64,000 nucleotides of DNA from Aplidium turbinatum (lineage: Eukaryota; Chordata; Ascidiacea; Aplousobranchia; Polyclinidae), in the NCBI GenBank assembly GCA_918807975.1, contig OU964918.1, positions 54,048,477-54,112,476 of the forward strand, given 5' to 3'. The notes beneath the pieces are model-generated. The model was not told where the DNA came from. It did not search any database and was given only the letters and a program-made list of their open reading frames with translations. A program made the translations under genes and the position numbers. Shown here one piece after another: positions 33,287-44,664 of the stretch (position 1 is its first letter; each line of letters begins with the position of its first letter).

Positions 33287-34451
33287 ATTTAAGACAATTT
33301 AAAACTGTGATCAAACATCAATATAAGAAAAACAACAGCAATGCAAGATGCTTGCAAACAACTAAATCGAAGTACAACTTCATAGCAAATATTTTTTCTA
33401 TATTATTGGGGGGGATGCTGCCAAAATATTGGGGGGGATATATCCCCCCCATCCTCCCCTACTTCGGCACTACTGGCTTGAAGGAACTGCTGGTACGGTA
33501 GCGTGTTAATGTCTGAGCAAAACGCTGTTGATCTGCAATTCTGCTAGACTTGAAATTTCTTTCTGCTTTAGCTACTATGTCTTATAATAATAAGTGAGAA
33601 TTACTGTCTTATTTGCTACAATAAGTAGGCTAAGTGGGTGTCAGTTTGTAGCCTTTTTTTGCTTCTTTACTTGTGAAAGCAATGCAGCGTATCACTTATG
33701 GCCTACTTGCACTGAATATGAACCAATTGAAGTAGGCTAATAAGCTAGACTGCCATTCATGACATATGTAAAGCTCACAGGAGCTACAGACCACGAAACA
33801 CCGGTGTCTATTGCTCTCAATTATTGCTACAGTCAGCTGCTGACAAATATTTATTGTTAGCCTACTATAGGCTAGGCTTATATCTTGTTTTGGCCGCTCT
33901 TTGGCTCAATTGCCTAACGGGTCAACCTATTGATGAAGACGCATGGGCACGCACTTCGCATTTGCCCAAACTCATCCAATAAAAACTGGATTTTCGCAGA
34001 AGTTTGGTGATTACTTTAACCCATTAAACGCCGCACCTATTTCTAGAAGTTAATTTTTTTTCATTTTTTGATATGTTGGTAGCACCCTTCCAGTTTGGAC
34101 AATTAGTAAAAAAAAATTGAATTTTTTTTGTTTGTTTATACAAAATCTGAGGCGTTGCAGAAACGCAACGTCAGCGTTTGAGCGATAAAAAAAATTGTAT
34201 TTGTTTTACTAATTGAGTGTTAAGACTCCTTTCCCTTTGCGTCTTCTGCGTCTGTCTTTTGACTGTTTTCTTTTTTTCCTCTGAACATATAAAAATCTAA
34301 GACCATATTTTAGTCAAGTGCGAAAACATAGTTTTCTATTCACAATTGCAAACAACGAAATCATGTGGCATAAAAACATACAAATAATAAAAGTACACGA
34401 AAAATGCACCACTCAATAAAACACAATGTCCTTGAACACATCTACTGCGGA

Positions 34452-34733
34452 TTATTGCCTGTTTTTGTGGTACAATTCATTGCAATGCTGATGAAGAAGA
34501 ACGTCACACATCCCACAAAGAAAACGCTTTTGGCTGTGACACTGTCTGCAACGACGTCTTTTATTGCATGGAATAGTTTTTAGAAAGTGGTGCGATGTAG
34601 AATTATTTGGTCGGCTATATTCAAGAGCAAAAACACTTAGGCGGCCAGTGACAGAGATTGCAAAGCGTTTGGAGTTCAAAAGTTTCACAGTCACTTGTCG
34701 TCGAAACTCTAGTCCCAGCAATGTCCTTTCCAA
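34452..34733 (-). pseudogene. piggyBac transposase C-terminal cysteine-rich domain
   Basis: CRQCHSQKRFLCGMCDVLLH followed by QHCNELYHKN fits the piggyBac C-terminal zinc-binding domain (CxxC...CxxCxxxLxxxxCxxxYH), which binds the transposon ends. It lies near one end of the element, as expected. Confidence 0.8.
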
Positions 34734-34820
34734 ATCTTCCAGCTTGTCAGCTTCTTTGCTTACAAGAGAAAATAAGACAGAACCCTCTTTCCTACTCCAT
34801 TTTACTTCCGATAAGCTGCG

Positions 34821-35075
34821 TTATTTCTTCGGAACTGGGGTCGTTGGCACAGCATCACTTTGTACTGGGTTGCAATGAATTTCAATCTCTCCTGCAGCGT
34901 CTGTTAGCACTGCTTCACTTTTTGTCAAATCGTTTTCGTCCATTCCCTCCTTGTCGCTAACTACAGCAGGATCTGGTGGTGCTATGACCATGTCAATTTC
35001 ATCTTTTTCGCAATATTCCATATCTTCGAAAGCGGCTAATACCTCCTCTACAGCAAAAAACATCTGGCGAGACAT
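34821..35075 (-). pseudogene. piggyBac transposase N-terminal fragment
   Basis: An 84-codon frame beginning MSRQMFFAVEEVLAAFEDME. It is highly acidic, as piggyBac N-termini are. Only its place upstream of the C-terminal fragment identifies it. Confidence 0.55.
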
Positions 35076-36483
35076 TATTTAGTGTAACGTAATGCGTTCG
35101 ACAAAAAAATAGCATTAGCTCGGCCAGCTCCTTGTAACAATCAGTTACCGTGTGAGACAGAAAACCAAATCCAGCTCTTTTTCGGTCAAGCCATCAGTAA
35201 GACAACTAAGTATCGTTTAGAGTTGGACAACTGGTTACTGGCTAGTAATTCTCAAAAATCATTTGCAAATCAGGTCAATTGTCAATTTATTGTTTCGTAA
35301 ATGCTTTGTTAGCAAACAAACAGAAGTTTTCCCTCGTAATCAGCATCTCTTTACGAAATACGGTGCGTGTCTACTACACTGCATAATGCATAATAAAGTA
35401 TCGGTTTTACGCTGATGTTGCAGAAATGGTACAGCAAAGTTTGCACTTAAATATCTCCGGCTCTTCACACATTTAGAAGATGCGCTTACACTGGTATGTT
35501 TTGGCATCACTACACTATACTTTAAGCTCATTTTTGAAATTATTTTATTGAATAAATGCATATTGAAATACGACTAACAAAATGCGCTCAAAATGCGTGA
35601 AAATTGTCGTAAAAGAACGATGATTTTAAGTATACAAATTTTTTTATTTTTTTAAAATAAGGTTTTAAACACTTTATTTAGAGTTCAAATGACAAGAATA
35701 TTCATTTTTTTAGATAGAAAGTTGCTTTTGAAATGCGTTTATAGAGGCTCAAAGTAAGCGTTGCAGCAACGCAACGTCAGCGGTTAATGGGTGAAATCGA
35801 AGCTACGTTTTGTTCTTTTTGTCCGACCACAGAAGGATTTCAATTATTTGTTTGTTTAACCTACCCAGTTTCATATAAGCCACCCAGTATAGTTGACATG
35901 AAGTCCAGTAATAGGCTAGCCTAATCACGCTTTTTTGCTTCCATTGCAACAACATAGAGTACGTAGCCTTTACTGCGATCACAAATGCAACACAATAAGA
36001 AGCAACGAAGAGATAGTAGTCGAGTCAGTTGCTATCCTTATTTTAGCATGAAAGTGTCTTTGCCGAGACACAGCGCAAACTCTGGAGCGGTGTCGAACCG
36101 AAGTCCTTTGCGAACGTCGCGCAAACGTTTTCAACACTCAACCATGCAGTTGCTACATTACTATAAATTTTTTGTACTTAATTAGAGTTTTATTATGTTA
36201 AAAAGTTTACTAAAATTTTAGACAACAGTTAGTAGGCTAATTAATAAAATTGTACTAGCCTAACCAAAAAGTATGGTATAGTGCAGGTCCTTAGGGGCAA
36301 AAATGAGCATCTTTAGGCTAAACGTGTTACACGTTGTTTTTTTGCATTTTTTTGTAGTTGATGAATCTAACTTCAATTTTAGTGGGTGCAGCAACTTTTT
36401 GGGTCACGTGATCATCCCCAAATCGGGGGTTTCCCCCAAATCAATTTTGAGCTCTTTTTACAGCATTTCTATGCAATTAGATA

Positions 36484-38214
36484 GGGGAGATGTGGGACCA
36501 ATGAAACAAAATGGGTATTTTTTCCGTTGTCGCGCGTGATTTTCGCAGTACAGGGCTACTTAAGCGTTTGAGGGAAGCACATCTTCTTACTGTATTTATG
36601 CATAGCTAAGGCTTTGGATTGGACCACAGATTAAAAAATTATTTCACTTTTTAAAAGTTCACTTTTTTGTATCATTGGTCCCACCTGGGTGGGACCTTTG
36701 CAACACACCAATGGGACCAATGAGACAGGTTTACTACTTACACGAAAACTGTACTTTTTCTGAAGAAAGATTGCATTTCGTGTAAAAGCAAAGAACAAGA
36801 AGTTTCTAGAACGAACATGAACAGATGGAAGAACGAACAAGCTGATTCAATACAAAATTGTTTAAACAGTAACAGTTGGCTGGGGAGGGGTCGTCACAGA
36901 CAGCAATGTGATATTGTGACAAGTTTATTGCAAATTTCAAAACACCAGACAAGCGTTTCGTTTTGGCAACCGAGGTTGGGTCTGGCAGAAGACATACAAT
37001 ATCACAATGAGACACATAAGCCACATTTTCATTTCCTGGGAACAAAAAACAGTCCTTCATTTTGTCCGATGTTTTCTCAATTTAGTTTTAAAAACTCCAT
37101 TTCATAGTCATTATCTTGATCAGGTCCATGTGCAAGCTGGCCGATGAAATGTTTAAATTTAACATCTGCATTTGCATGAACTTTGGCCACTACATAGGTT
37201 CCAGTAGAAAGACAATCAGGAATTATGTTTTGCAATGCATTTTCTTCACATGAAACATCACTGGTATCGGTGCAAACACTCTCAACGTCAGTTTCTAGAT
37301 GAACTTCCACAACACTGCTTGTGTTAGATTCTGAAGATTTTCACAACTGATTTACGTCTTCGTGATTTTCTCTTTCTTCCCTTTGCAACTGCTTTTGGAT
37401 ATGGCCGTATTGAAGATAACAAAATCGAATCATTTTTTTGTAAGGAAGCTGAGGTACAAGGCTCAGTTTCTCCTGTTTGGTGATGCTCATCAGAAGTTAC
37501 AGAATTCTCACATTGTAGGCTACGTTTCCAGAAATACCTAGATTGATTTGGAGAAATTCATAAATTTAATGAAGTGTGACAACACTTCAGAAAATGGCTC
37601 ATTTTTCATCCATCCTTCAAGAATCTGCCAAGAGTGGTGTGATCAAATTTATGTTTTTTGGCAGCTATTCTCACAGATAAGTTATATTAAACAATGTCAT
37701 GCAAAGCATTATTTGAAGCTTCATTTGAAAAATTCCTTTTTAAGCCTTCGGATGGCTTCAACATAGGCATTTTCTGCAAAAAATACTTTCAAATTCAGAC
37801 AGGGACCTTTGAGACATGGTCTCAATTAACAGTGTCTCAAAGCTCCCCCATCTCAAAAACTTTGAATTAAACGATGGTTTCACAAAACTCGACTTATTAT
37901 TTCTCATAAAGCCTACCAATCTTGTAAAATACCTTCCTACCTAGTACATGAAAAACTTAGCATTTGCTATAATAAACACTTGAACATAATATTGAAAGTT
38001 TTCCAGAAGTACTACATTTTACTTTTGCCTGCCAAAAACATACTTTTGTGTCTCATTTCTGCATTTGCAACAACCTAACTTTCAAACCTCGTGGCAAAGA
38101 AGGTTTATGTAATCTCGTTCCAATAATTACCAAAAAAAAAGTTAATTTTTAGTAGGGATCAAAAACGAGCTGTGTTGTATTGGTCCCCTTGTATCATTGG
38201 TCCCACATCTCCCC
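36484..38214 (-). mobile_element. pogo-like transposon, 1731 bp, decayed
   Basis: The inverted ends GGGGAGATGTGGGACCAATG and its complement are flanked by TA (36482-36483 and 38215-38216). Minus-strand sequence near 37760-37600 reads like a psq-type helix-turn-helix (VRIAAKKHKFDHTTLGRFLK). At 37310-37077 and 37060-36806 are blocks seen at the end of such transposases (TGTYVVAKVHANADVKFKHF, then NVAYVSHCDIVCLLPDP). Several stops interrupt the frame and the DDE core is not evident. Confidence 0.75.
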
Positions 38215-38284
38215 TACGTTATTTTTTATATTTGGACTGACTGCTACTACAAAATACACGAGATAAAAATCACGCAAAATTATT

Positions 38285-38460
38285 TTATTAATGACGTCAT
38301 TGTGACGTCATAACATTAATTTTTTGCTTGTTTTTTTTCTTATTGTGGTCGCTTGTTTGTTGTTGGTGTTACTTTTTTAGTTACAATAAGTTACCAATGT
38401 TAAAATAATTCCCTCTTCAAATATGACGTCAGCATTACATCATGAATGACGTCATAGTTT
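38285..38460. promoter_or_regulatory. cluster of TGACGTCA-type sites
   Basis: Palindromic or near-palindromic CRE-type words occur as ATGACGTCATTGTGACGTCA (about 38292-38311), ATGACGTCAG (about 38422) and ATGACGTCATAG (about 38448). A further pair lies at 57640-57660. CREB/ATF proteins bind this word in animals. No promoter is recognised nearby, so function is unknown. Confidence 0.35.
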
Positions 38461-38574
38461 TGTTTTGTTTTTTCAGATGTTTTTCTTATAGAGGAGTATA
38501 GTAGGTGGGCAATAACCAGTATTTTATACAGGTTGAATGATAGGCCTATCATGAATGTAACTACCAAAAAAACT

Positions 38575-39905
38575 ACTCATCATCGGCGTATGAGCACTGA
38601 GCAGATCTTTCCAGGCTAGATTAGAGGGCAGGAAATCATCAGCCACTCAACAGTCTCGTTTTCCAGGACCCTCAGACCATGCGCACCGCGTGGAGGCCGT
38701 TGGGTTAGACAGTGGTGGATGACATGGTCTGCGGTTTGTTCAGTGGCACCACACTCGCATTTTGGTGAAGGAGCCAGGCCCCACTTGTGCGGGTCCGAAA
38801 GAAAGCGTCTAATGTCAGTTCGCAAGCGGTTAAGCCAGACCCACTCAAGCCTTGCAAGGGATATCCCCGGTGGACGGGGATCGGCGTCGGGTATGAAGTC
38901 ACGGAGCGTGGAGGTATGGTTTTGCCACTCCGTGTTCCACATGTGGTTCGTCCAGTGTTCCGCACTTAAACCAAGTTCTTCTGTGTTCTTAAGTAGTTGT
39001 TGTGCGGCAGGCACAAAGGGGCGTCTTGATTTCAGCCGCTGCTTTGAAGGTGGTGGTCGCTTGAATGTTGCATGGAGGGATGGTCGGGGTCCAGAGCGCG
39101 GCGAGCGAGAGAAATCGTTGCTCCTTTACGACGTAGCTCAGCAGGTTGAATGCCTGCTAGAATGGGTAGGTAGTCAGTCGGAGTGGGACGCAGGCATCCA
39201 GTCACAGTACGCAGCGCATCGTTGATGGTGGTATCAATGTGGTTGGTGTGGGAACTACGACACCAGACTGGTCGTAGTAGCTCTACGGATCCCCTGGGGG
39301 CTTCTTTGGCTTAGTAACTGCAACCACAAGGGCTCTTCTCCAGATTCTGGGAATTCTTAGGTTGCGCAAACAGTAGGAAAAGAAGTCTTTTAACCAGGAA
39401 TTTAGGAAAGCAGCAGCATGAAGTATCATCTCCGGGCATAGGTTGTCAGGGCCCGGAGCTTTATGTGCTGGAGGGCGGCGGAAAATTCTTCCGTGGTGAA
39501 CTCACCCGAGATGTTGTCCCCGTCTGGGGTTGTTACTCTCCAGAGGTCCGTCATTTCCTGTAAGACGGATCGGTCTGATTCACGGTTTCTCGATTTATAT
39601 TTCCCGTTCTCCACGAGTTGTGAGGCGATGGAATTTTCTGAAACGGGAACATTGTTAACGAGAGGCACGTGATCTGCCAGTTAGGTTGTTCAATGTACAT
39701 TGTACACCATGCTATGCGGCTGGAGTGCGTGAAGTCGATTGATTCAACAGCTTCTGTCCAGCAATCCTTCCTCTTTGAGTCCAGCCTTGCCAACAGGGCT
39801 GTGGCTGAGCTGTTGGTGTCGTTGCCCTGGGGGGCGTGGAGGAAGTCAAAGCAGAGGCTTTCGCACTCATCCCAGAACGGCATGTAGTTCTTTTGTCGGC
39901 CACAA
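38575..39905 (-). mobile_element. degraded non-LTR retrotransposon, internally deleted
   Basis: Minus-strand frames hold the start of a reverse transcriptase (39883-39290; KAPGPDNL, then IPRIWRRALVVAVTKPK) joined directly to the C-terminal part (39230-38616). The C-terminal part has VWLNRLRTDIRRFL and the zinc-binding set CECGATEQTADHVIHHC. The central reverse transcriptase with its catalytic motif is missing around 39280, and frames are shifted. The left end has a CATCATCG-like tail. It belongs to the same family as 42147-42731 and 49052-50033 but is older. Confidence 0.75.
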
Positions 39906-40048
39906 AAACTTCTCTAGCACACGTCTGTCCGGTTGGCAATTATTGAGGTCATCACTAGCGAATTTGGAAAAAACGCAAAATTGGAAAATGTAGCCTGCAA
40001 GTATCTGAAAAGCATTTGCGCTAAGTTTTTGCATTAAATCGGCACCTT

Positions 40049-40236
40049 TATGCTCGTTGGACATCAGTTCACATTCGTGATATTGAAGCAGTAGAGCAAA
40101 CTGATTCCACTTTGAAAGACACATTTTGATGAAGGGAAGTTTGTGGTTACAAAATCCCATAAGAGGTTTTCTGCAATAGCACTTGACCAGAATCATGAGC
40201 AGTGCAATGCCATTAAAAGTGCAGTGGAATTAAAGG
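40049..40236 (+). pseudogene. PIN/CXC family exon piece A
   Basis: The plus strand reads YARWTSVHIRDIEAVEQTDS, then after a frame change GKFVVTKSHKRFSAIALDQN and HEQCNAIKSAVELK. This matches the family block 'YARW...HxxDM...FVVxKTxxxFSAIAxDQxHEQxN'. The family continues upstream, but the degraded LINE lies there. Confidence 0.65.
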
Positions 40237-40260
40237 TAAAGGAGGTTGGCTACTATAGAT

Positions 40261-40673
40261 TTGTTTCAAAACGAAGAAGCTTTGAAACGATTTCTCAACC
40301 AATTTCAAAGGATTTCAAATGATTTCCCAACCAATGATTGTAGAAACGGTGACAAAATTTTATGACGAAATTGGCTGTAGTGACAAAAAACTCCAATGGC
40401 TACATGCCTACATCACAAAGAAAGCAAAGGTTATCACGAGAGGCTTGGTGAAGAATTGATTTGCTTGGTACAAACGTTTGAAGAGCTTGGCAACCCTTTC
40501 ACCGACTCGTCTGGAAAACTTTTGACAATGTGCTCAAGGCAAGCTTCCAATAATGAAAGTGTGCAACAGCTTCTAAACCTTCATAACTTTGGGAAAACAA
40601 AATTTGAATCGTTTGTATCTTCTAGTTTTCTTGAAGATCAAAAGTTTGGAGAACCAATAACCAAAGTATCGTA
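40261..40673 (+). pseudogene. PIN/CXC family exon piece B
   Basis: It reads LFQNEEALKRFLNQFQRIS and, after a frame change, EELICLVQTFEELGNPFTDS followed by NFGKTKFESFVSS and EPITK. These match the family's 'ALxRFLxxxPE' and 'IEELGNPFxExS' blocks in the same order. Confidence 0.65.
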
Positions 40674-40937
40674 AGACTTATTTTGCAAAATGCGAACACC
40701 AAAGAAGAACACACAACCCATAGTCAAATATAAATCATCCCTTCTTCATATAGTGTGTTTGTTTAAAGCTATGTTTGTGGCAAGGATGCTTTAAAGCTGT
40801 TCTTTAAGCACGAAGTATCATTGTACCCTATAGCATTATCTGCAAACGGTTCTTTGATCTACAACAAAATTGGCCCTCCTCACAATTTTAGAACGCTTTG
40901 GATGTCCACAATGTAGGCTACTGCACCAAGTTGCAAC

Positions 40938-42082
40938 CAGTGGCGTATATTCAGGGTGTTCAAGGTGTGCACTGCACACCCCAAGAAATCCAGAAAAAAA
41001 GAAAATTTCCATCGGTTGTCGATGTTTTTTACTTTCATGATATTCTAACAACTTGCTGCATGCTGATTGCTTTCTTTTCAATTGCAAAACTCGTCCCCTT
41101 TTAATTTTAATACTCCAACGTTTGAGGTCATTGCCTTTAATTTTTTTCGGTCATTACCTTTAAGCTGGGTGTGCAGTGTGCACTGACAGCTTGGCGAGTG
41201 CTATTTAAAATAAACAATTAAGAATAATGACGTCACAAGGCAGCGAAAACAGCAATGGTTTTAGGTCAGCCAGGCTGTGCACTCGCTGATCTGCACACCT
41301 TGGCGCGTCATTGGGGGAATCCCAGGCAATAGCAAGTTTTAGCTTGTTGGATTAGAGTTTGAGGTGATCAGCGTTGGAAACAACTTTTGCTAGAACTGAA
41401 GCAAAAGCAAGCTTTCTACGACGATGTAATTCAAAAATTTATTGCACAAACAAGAAGAATCGAATTATGCTATAGATGAATTTTCCTTCTGTAGTCGAGG
41501 TGTTAAACATTTTCGTTTTTACTAAGTAGTACGGCGGATAAAAGTACAGACGACCAACATAGCAATCGACTTTCTTTTCTTGTTTATTATCGAGTTGCTT
41601 TGCTATTGTTTTTTGTTTTAACTTTCACCTGTTTGTTTTTAATATGCTTGTACATTTCTCAAGGTGTTGCGACCGTGCCTAATCCTTGCATGAAGTAAAT
41701 CATTTCCATCTCTAGCACGCTTTAACTTTCGCGTTTTTTCAGACTCCCACTGTGTTATGGCAAGTAATATTGTTCATTTTGATGGTCGGAAATAAAAAGT
41801 GAACTGAAGTATGTGACTTTAGAAATGCAACTTAATGTTTGATATTATTAAGTCTTTCATTCAATGCGCTGTCAAATAAATATCTATTTTGTATTCTTCT
41901 CCATTCCGACAACATTATTTTTGTCAGTTCTGTTCATGTTCAGAATTTGTGCTGAAAATGCTCTCTGAACGCACCAAATTCAATGTTAATTTTAACAATT
42001 TTTTGGGGGAGGCCCCCCAGATCCCCCGCTGTTGCTTTGCCGTCACTGAACACCCTGTCAAAGTGGTCACGGTACGCCACTG
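40938..42082. mobile_element. hAT transposon, non-autonomous, 1145 bp
   Basis: The ends CAGTGGCGTATATTCAGGG and GGTACGCCACTG are flanked by identical 8-bp duplications GTTGCAAC at 40930-40937 and 42083-42090. The subterminal GGGGGAGGCCCCCCAGATCC is shared, inverted, with the hAT at 51518-51944, so the two belong to related families. No transposase frame was recognised. Confidence 0.88.
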
Positions 42083-42146
42083 GTTGCAACGTCTATGTTA
42101 TAGACGGTTCAGCACTCACGCAAATAATAAAACCCAGGGGTAATGT

Positions 42147-42731
42147 CATCGTCGTCATGTGAGCTTCTGGGGCCGAGGGTCTATCCTTTTACCACCCCAG
42201 ATTCACGATGTTCCTGGACTATACTGGAAGGCTACTAGAGAGCAGCCAGTCTTTGGTTTCATCATCCATGACGCGCAGACCTTCCACTCCGTTGGGTGGC
42301 TTGAAGATGGAGCAGTCATTGATAATGTGGTCTGCGGTCTGTTCCTCGGCACCACATTCACAGGAGGAGGAAGAGGCCATTCCCCATTGGTGCATGGTTG
42401 AGCGGAAAAGCCCGACGCCCGTACGGAGACGGTTGAGGCGCACCCATGCCTGTCTTGGTAGTGTTAGGCCGATGGGGCGTGTGTCGGCGTCGGGGATGAA
42501 CGAATAGAGTCTGGTGGCGGTTGACTTCCATTCAGAACTCCATTTATGGTCCGCCCAAGCAGCCGCAGAGATGTCTTGTACATCAGCTTCGTTGATAAAA
42601 AGTTGAGCGGCTGGCACGAATGGGTGTCTTGATTTCAGTCGACGGGGTGCTCGTTTGGGAGAGCAGAGATCTTGTGGTGGAGAAGGTGGTTAGGCTCCAT
42701 TGTCCGTCGACCGAGGGACAGAGTGGCTATG
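42147..42731 (-). mobile_element. 5'-truncated non-LTR retrotransposon, 585 bp
   Basis: Minus-strand 3' end of the family at 49052-50033, with a short GACGAC-type tail. It is flanked by identical 11-bp target duplications AGGGGTAATGT at 42136-42146 and 42732-42742. The frame at 42617-42219 has VRLNRLRTGVGLFRSTMHQW and the CECGAEEQTADHIINDC zinc set. The insertion is clean and young. Confidence 0.9.
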
Positions 42732-42853
42732 AGGGGTAATGTGAAAACATTTGAAGAATACATTTTTTAAATCGTTATCCCTTACGTTACTGGCAAGGCA
42801 GCAAAGTACAATCGTGTTGACATTGTCTTCGATGTATATCTGAAAAATAACAT

Positions 42854-43225
42854 GTGATAACTTCAGTCGATCCAAGCTTGTCTACGATTGACGTTACATC
42901 GTTAGATACAGCTTTTAGCAATCAAACATTGGACATGTCTGAGATTTCCCTGTGTGATCGCGAAGAGGCTGACACCCTTATGTTTCTCCATGTGAAACAT
43001 GGAAAATCCGATGCCATAGTCAAAACAGTAGATTCTGATGTGGTAATTATTGCAACTTCGCGTTTTGACAAATCAGAAATCTGTAACTATGGGTTGAATT
43101 TGGAGTTGGAGAAAAAACTCGCTTCATTCCAATCCATGATATTGTTTCAGTTTAAAGATGAATTGTCGCAGTGTCTGTGTAGCGATCCATTATTTCATCA
43201 TATAAGTCTGACTTTCTTTAACTAA
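42854..43225 (+). pseudogene. fragment of a related acidic-core gene family
   Basis: A 123-codon frame with CDREEADTLMFLHVKHGKSD, then VKTVDSDVVIIATS. This matches the 'EEADTxxxLHxxH...VxTVDTDVVVLA' block of uncharacterised invertebrate proteins akin to, but distinct from, the PIN/CXC family. No other exon of it was found. Confidence 0.55.
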
Positions 43226-43794
43226 ATTGAACCATTTCAACCCATGCGTAATTTCCTAAAGAATTGTACTTTTCCATTTAAACTGTTGAAATAAGAAAAA
43301 AGGGAACTGACAATAAAATAACTTGTTCCCATTTGGCAAGAGCTCAATTAGACAAAAAGCGCAATGAGACAAAAAGCTCCATCAGACCAGCTCAAGCTGA
43401 GCTCATAAAACATTAGGCTAAATAGATTATGTAGCCTAGTATGTAACAATTTGGACAACTGTTAAAATGTGAAAATTCGTAACCTTTTATTGTTACGTCA
43501 TTCTACAATGTTTAAATTCAATTAATTCATGTTTGCTATAAACCTACAATATTATATGAACACCTTCTGATAACTAAAAATTATAATTCGAATACCGGTA
43601 ATAAATGTGTGGAAATTATTTCATGGAGTCAGATAGCCAAACTAGATAAATAGAAATTTCATCAGGCAGTCAGACAGCCTTAATATTAGTTCGCTTATAA
43701 ACAAACATTCTTATACGTTAAATATAACCTAAATAAATATAACCACATTCTTTTATTTACACTTAAATAAACGCTAAATAAAATATAACCACAT

Positions 43795-44520
43795 CTGCTT
43801 TACGCGCAAGCTTATGGTCAGCGTGATAAATTGAAAGGACGTTTTGTTTTGGATTTGGTTAAGCGACACCCGCTTGACGCTAAGCAGCGTTATCTTGACT
43901 TTTTAGGTGATCAGTATGGTGGCACTGATGAGCCTACTTTTCAGAGTTTGTTTGAATTTGTAGTACGGGAGGAAACGCGCAAGACTGATTTTAGCATTAT
44001 GCTAATGGGCGATTCTGGTGAGTCGGAGTAATTTAAAAAGTTTGACACAGGAAAATTGCCTCCATGTCCGGTTAGGCAGACGTCGGTAAAACTCCATGAT
44101 AATGTGATGTCAGGGAGTTCGCAGTAGGCTACTCGACTGCTGTTGGCGCACCGCGCGGTGGTGAGACCAGACGAAGAGACCTACCGGCATGTATTTATTG
44201 TTCGTCACATGGTCAAGTTGAATAACGTTTTTTGTCTAATTGTAAAGATTTTTTGCGCTTGACACCTAAAGATCGGAGAGATGTTATTGTGAAAGCTGGA
44301 AAATGCTTGAATTGTTTGCGTCAGCATATGGTCAGGCCCGGATTTAGGGGGGGGGCAGAGGGTGCAGATGCCCCGGGCCCCCCATCAGCTAAATCCGGCC
44401 CTGCATATGGTTAAGGACTGTAATCATGCAAACAACTGTCGTCAATGTGGGCCTAACAACGATAGGAAACACTTTTTTCTTCTGCATGATTTTTATTTGC
44501 CGTCACTTGATTCTCATGAG
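43795..44520 (+). mobile_element. BEL/Pao gag fragment (fossil), broken
   Basis: It matches the gag and zinc-knuckle region of the element at 25743-31782 (about 28524-29150) at high identity, including LLFLGDQYGGTDEPTF-type sequence. No LTRs accompany it. It is broken, with several breaks, and older than the main copy. A 71-bp hAT MITE is inserted in it. Confidence 0.8.
44333..44403. mobile_element. hAT-type MITE of only 71 bp
   Basis: The ends CAGGCCCGGATTTAG and CTAAATCCGGCCCTG are 15-bp inverted repeats with one mismatch. They are flanked by identical 8-bp duplications CATATGGT at 44325-44332 and 44404-44411. The 41 bases between are GC-rich with a GCCCCGGGCC palindrome, so the whole unit can fold into a hairpin. 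Confidence 0.9.
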
Positions 44521-44664
44521 AATAAAGCAATCGCTGCGAGCCTTTATATCCCCTTCTCTAGATATCCCTGGTTTGAAAGAGCAAATGTGCTGTGTGACCA
44601 TTTTTTTCCCAGGTCTGAGGTTAGTTTTCTCTCTTCATAGCTTTACAAAGGTTTTTATGAAATA

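Larger units (their letters stand above)
20279..33475 (-). mobile_element. hAT transposon expanded to 13.2 kb by nested insertions
   Basis: The ends CAGTGGTGCCGAAGT and ACTTCGGCACTACTG face each other across 13,197 bp. They are flanked by identical 8-bp duplications GCTTGAAG at 20271-20278 and 33476-33483. Both subterminal regions hold GGGGGGGAT tracts. Minus-strand remnants near the right end read as TTF/ZMYM-type hAT transposase (33077-33286 and 32768-32998). The middle is filled by a LINE, a second hAT fragment and a BEL/Pao element, which arrived later. Confidence 0.85.
34020..35791 (-). mobile_element. piggyBac transposon, deletion derivative, 1772 bp
   Basis: The ends CCCATTAAACGC and GCGGTTAATGGG are flanked by TTAA (34016-34019) on the left and TGAA (35792-35795), a likely mutated TTAA, on the right. 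Repeats of GCAACGTCAGCG occur inside both ends. Minus-strand frames supply a start (35075-34821, MSRQMFFAVEEV, acidic) and the end of a piggyBac transposase (34733-34452). The catalytic middle is missing. Confidence 0.85.
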
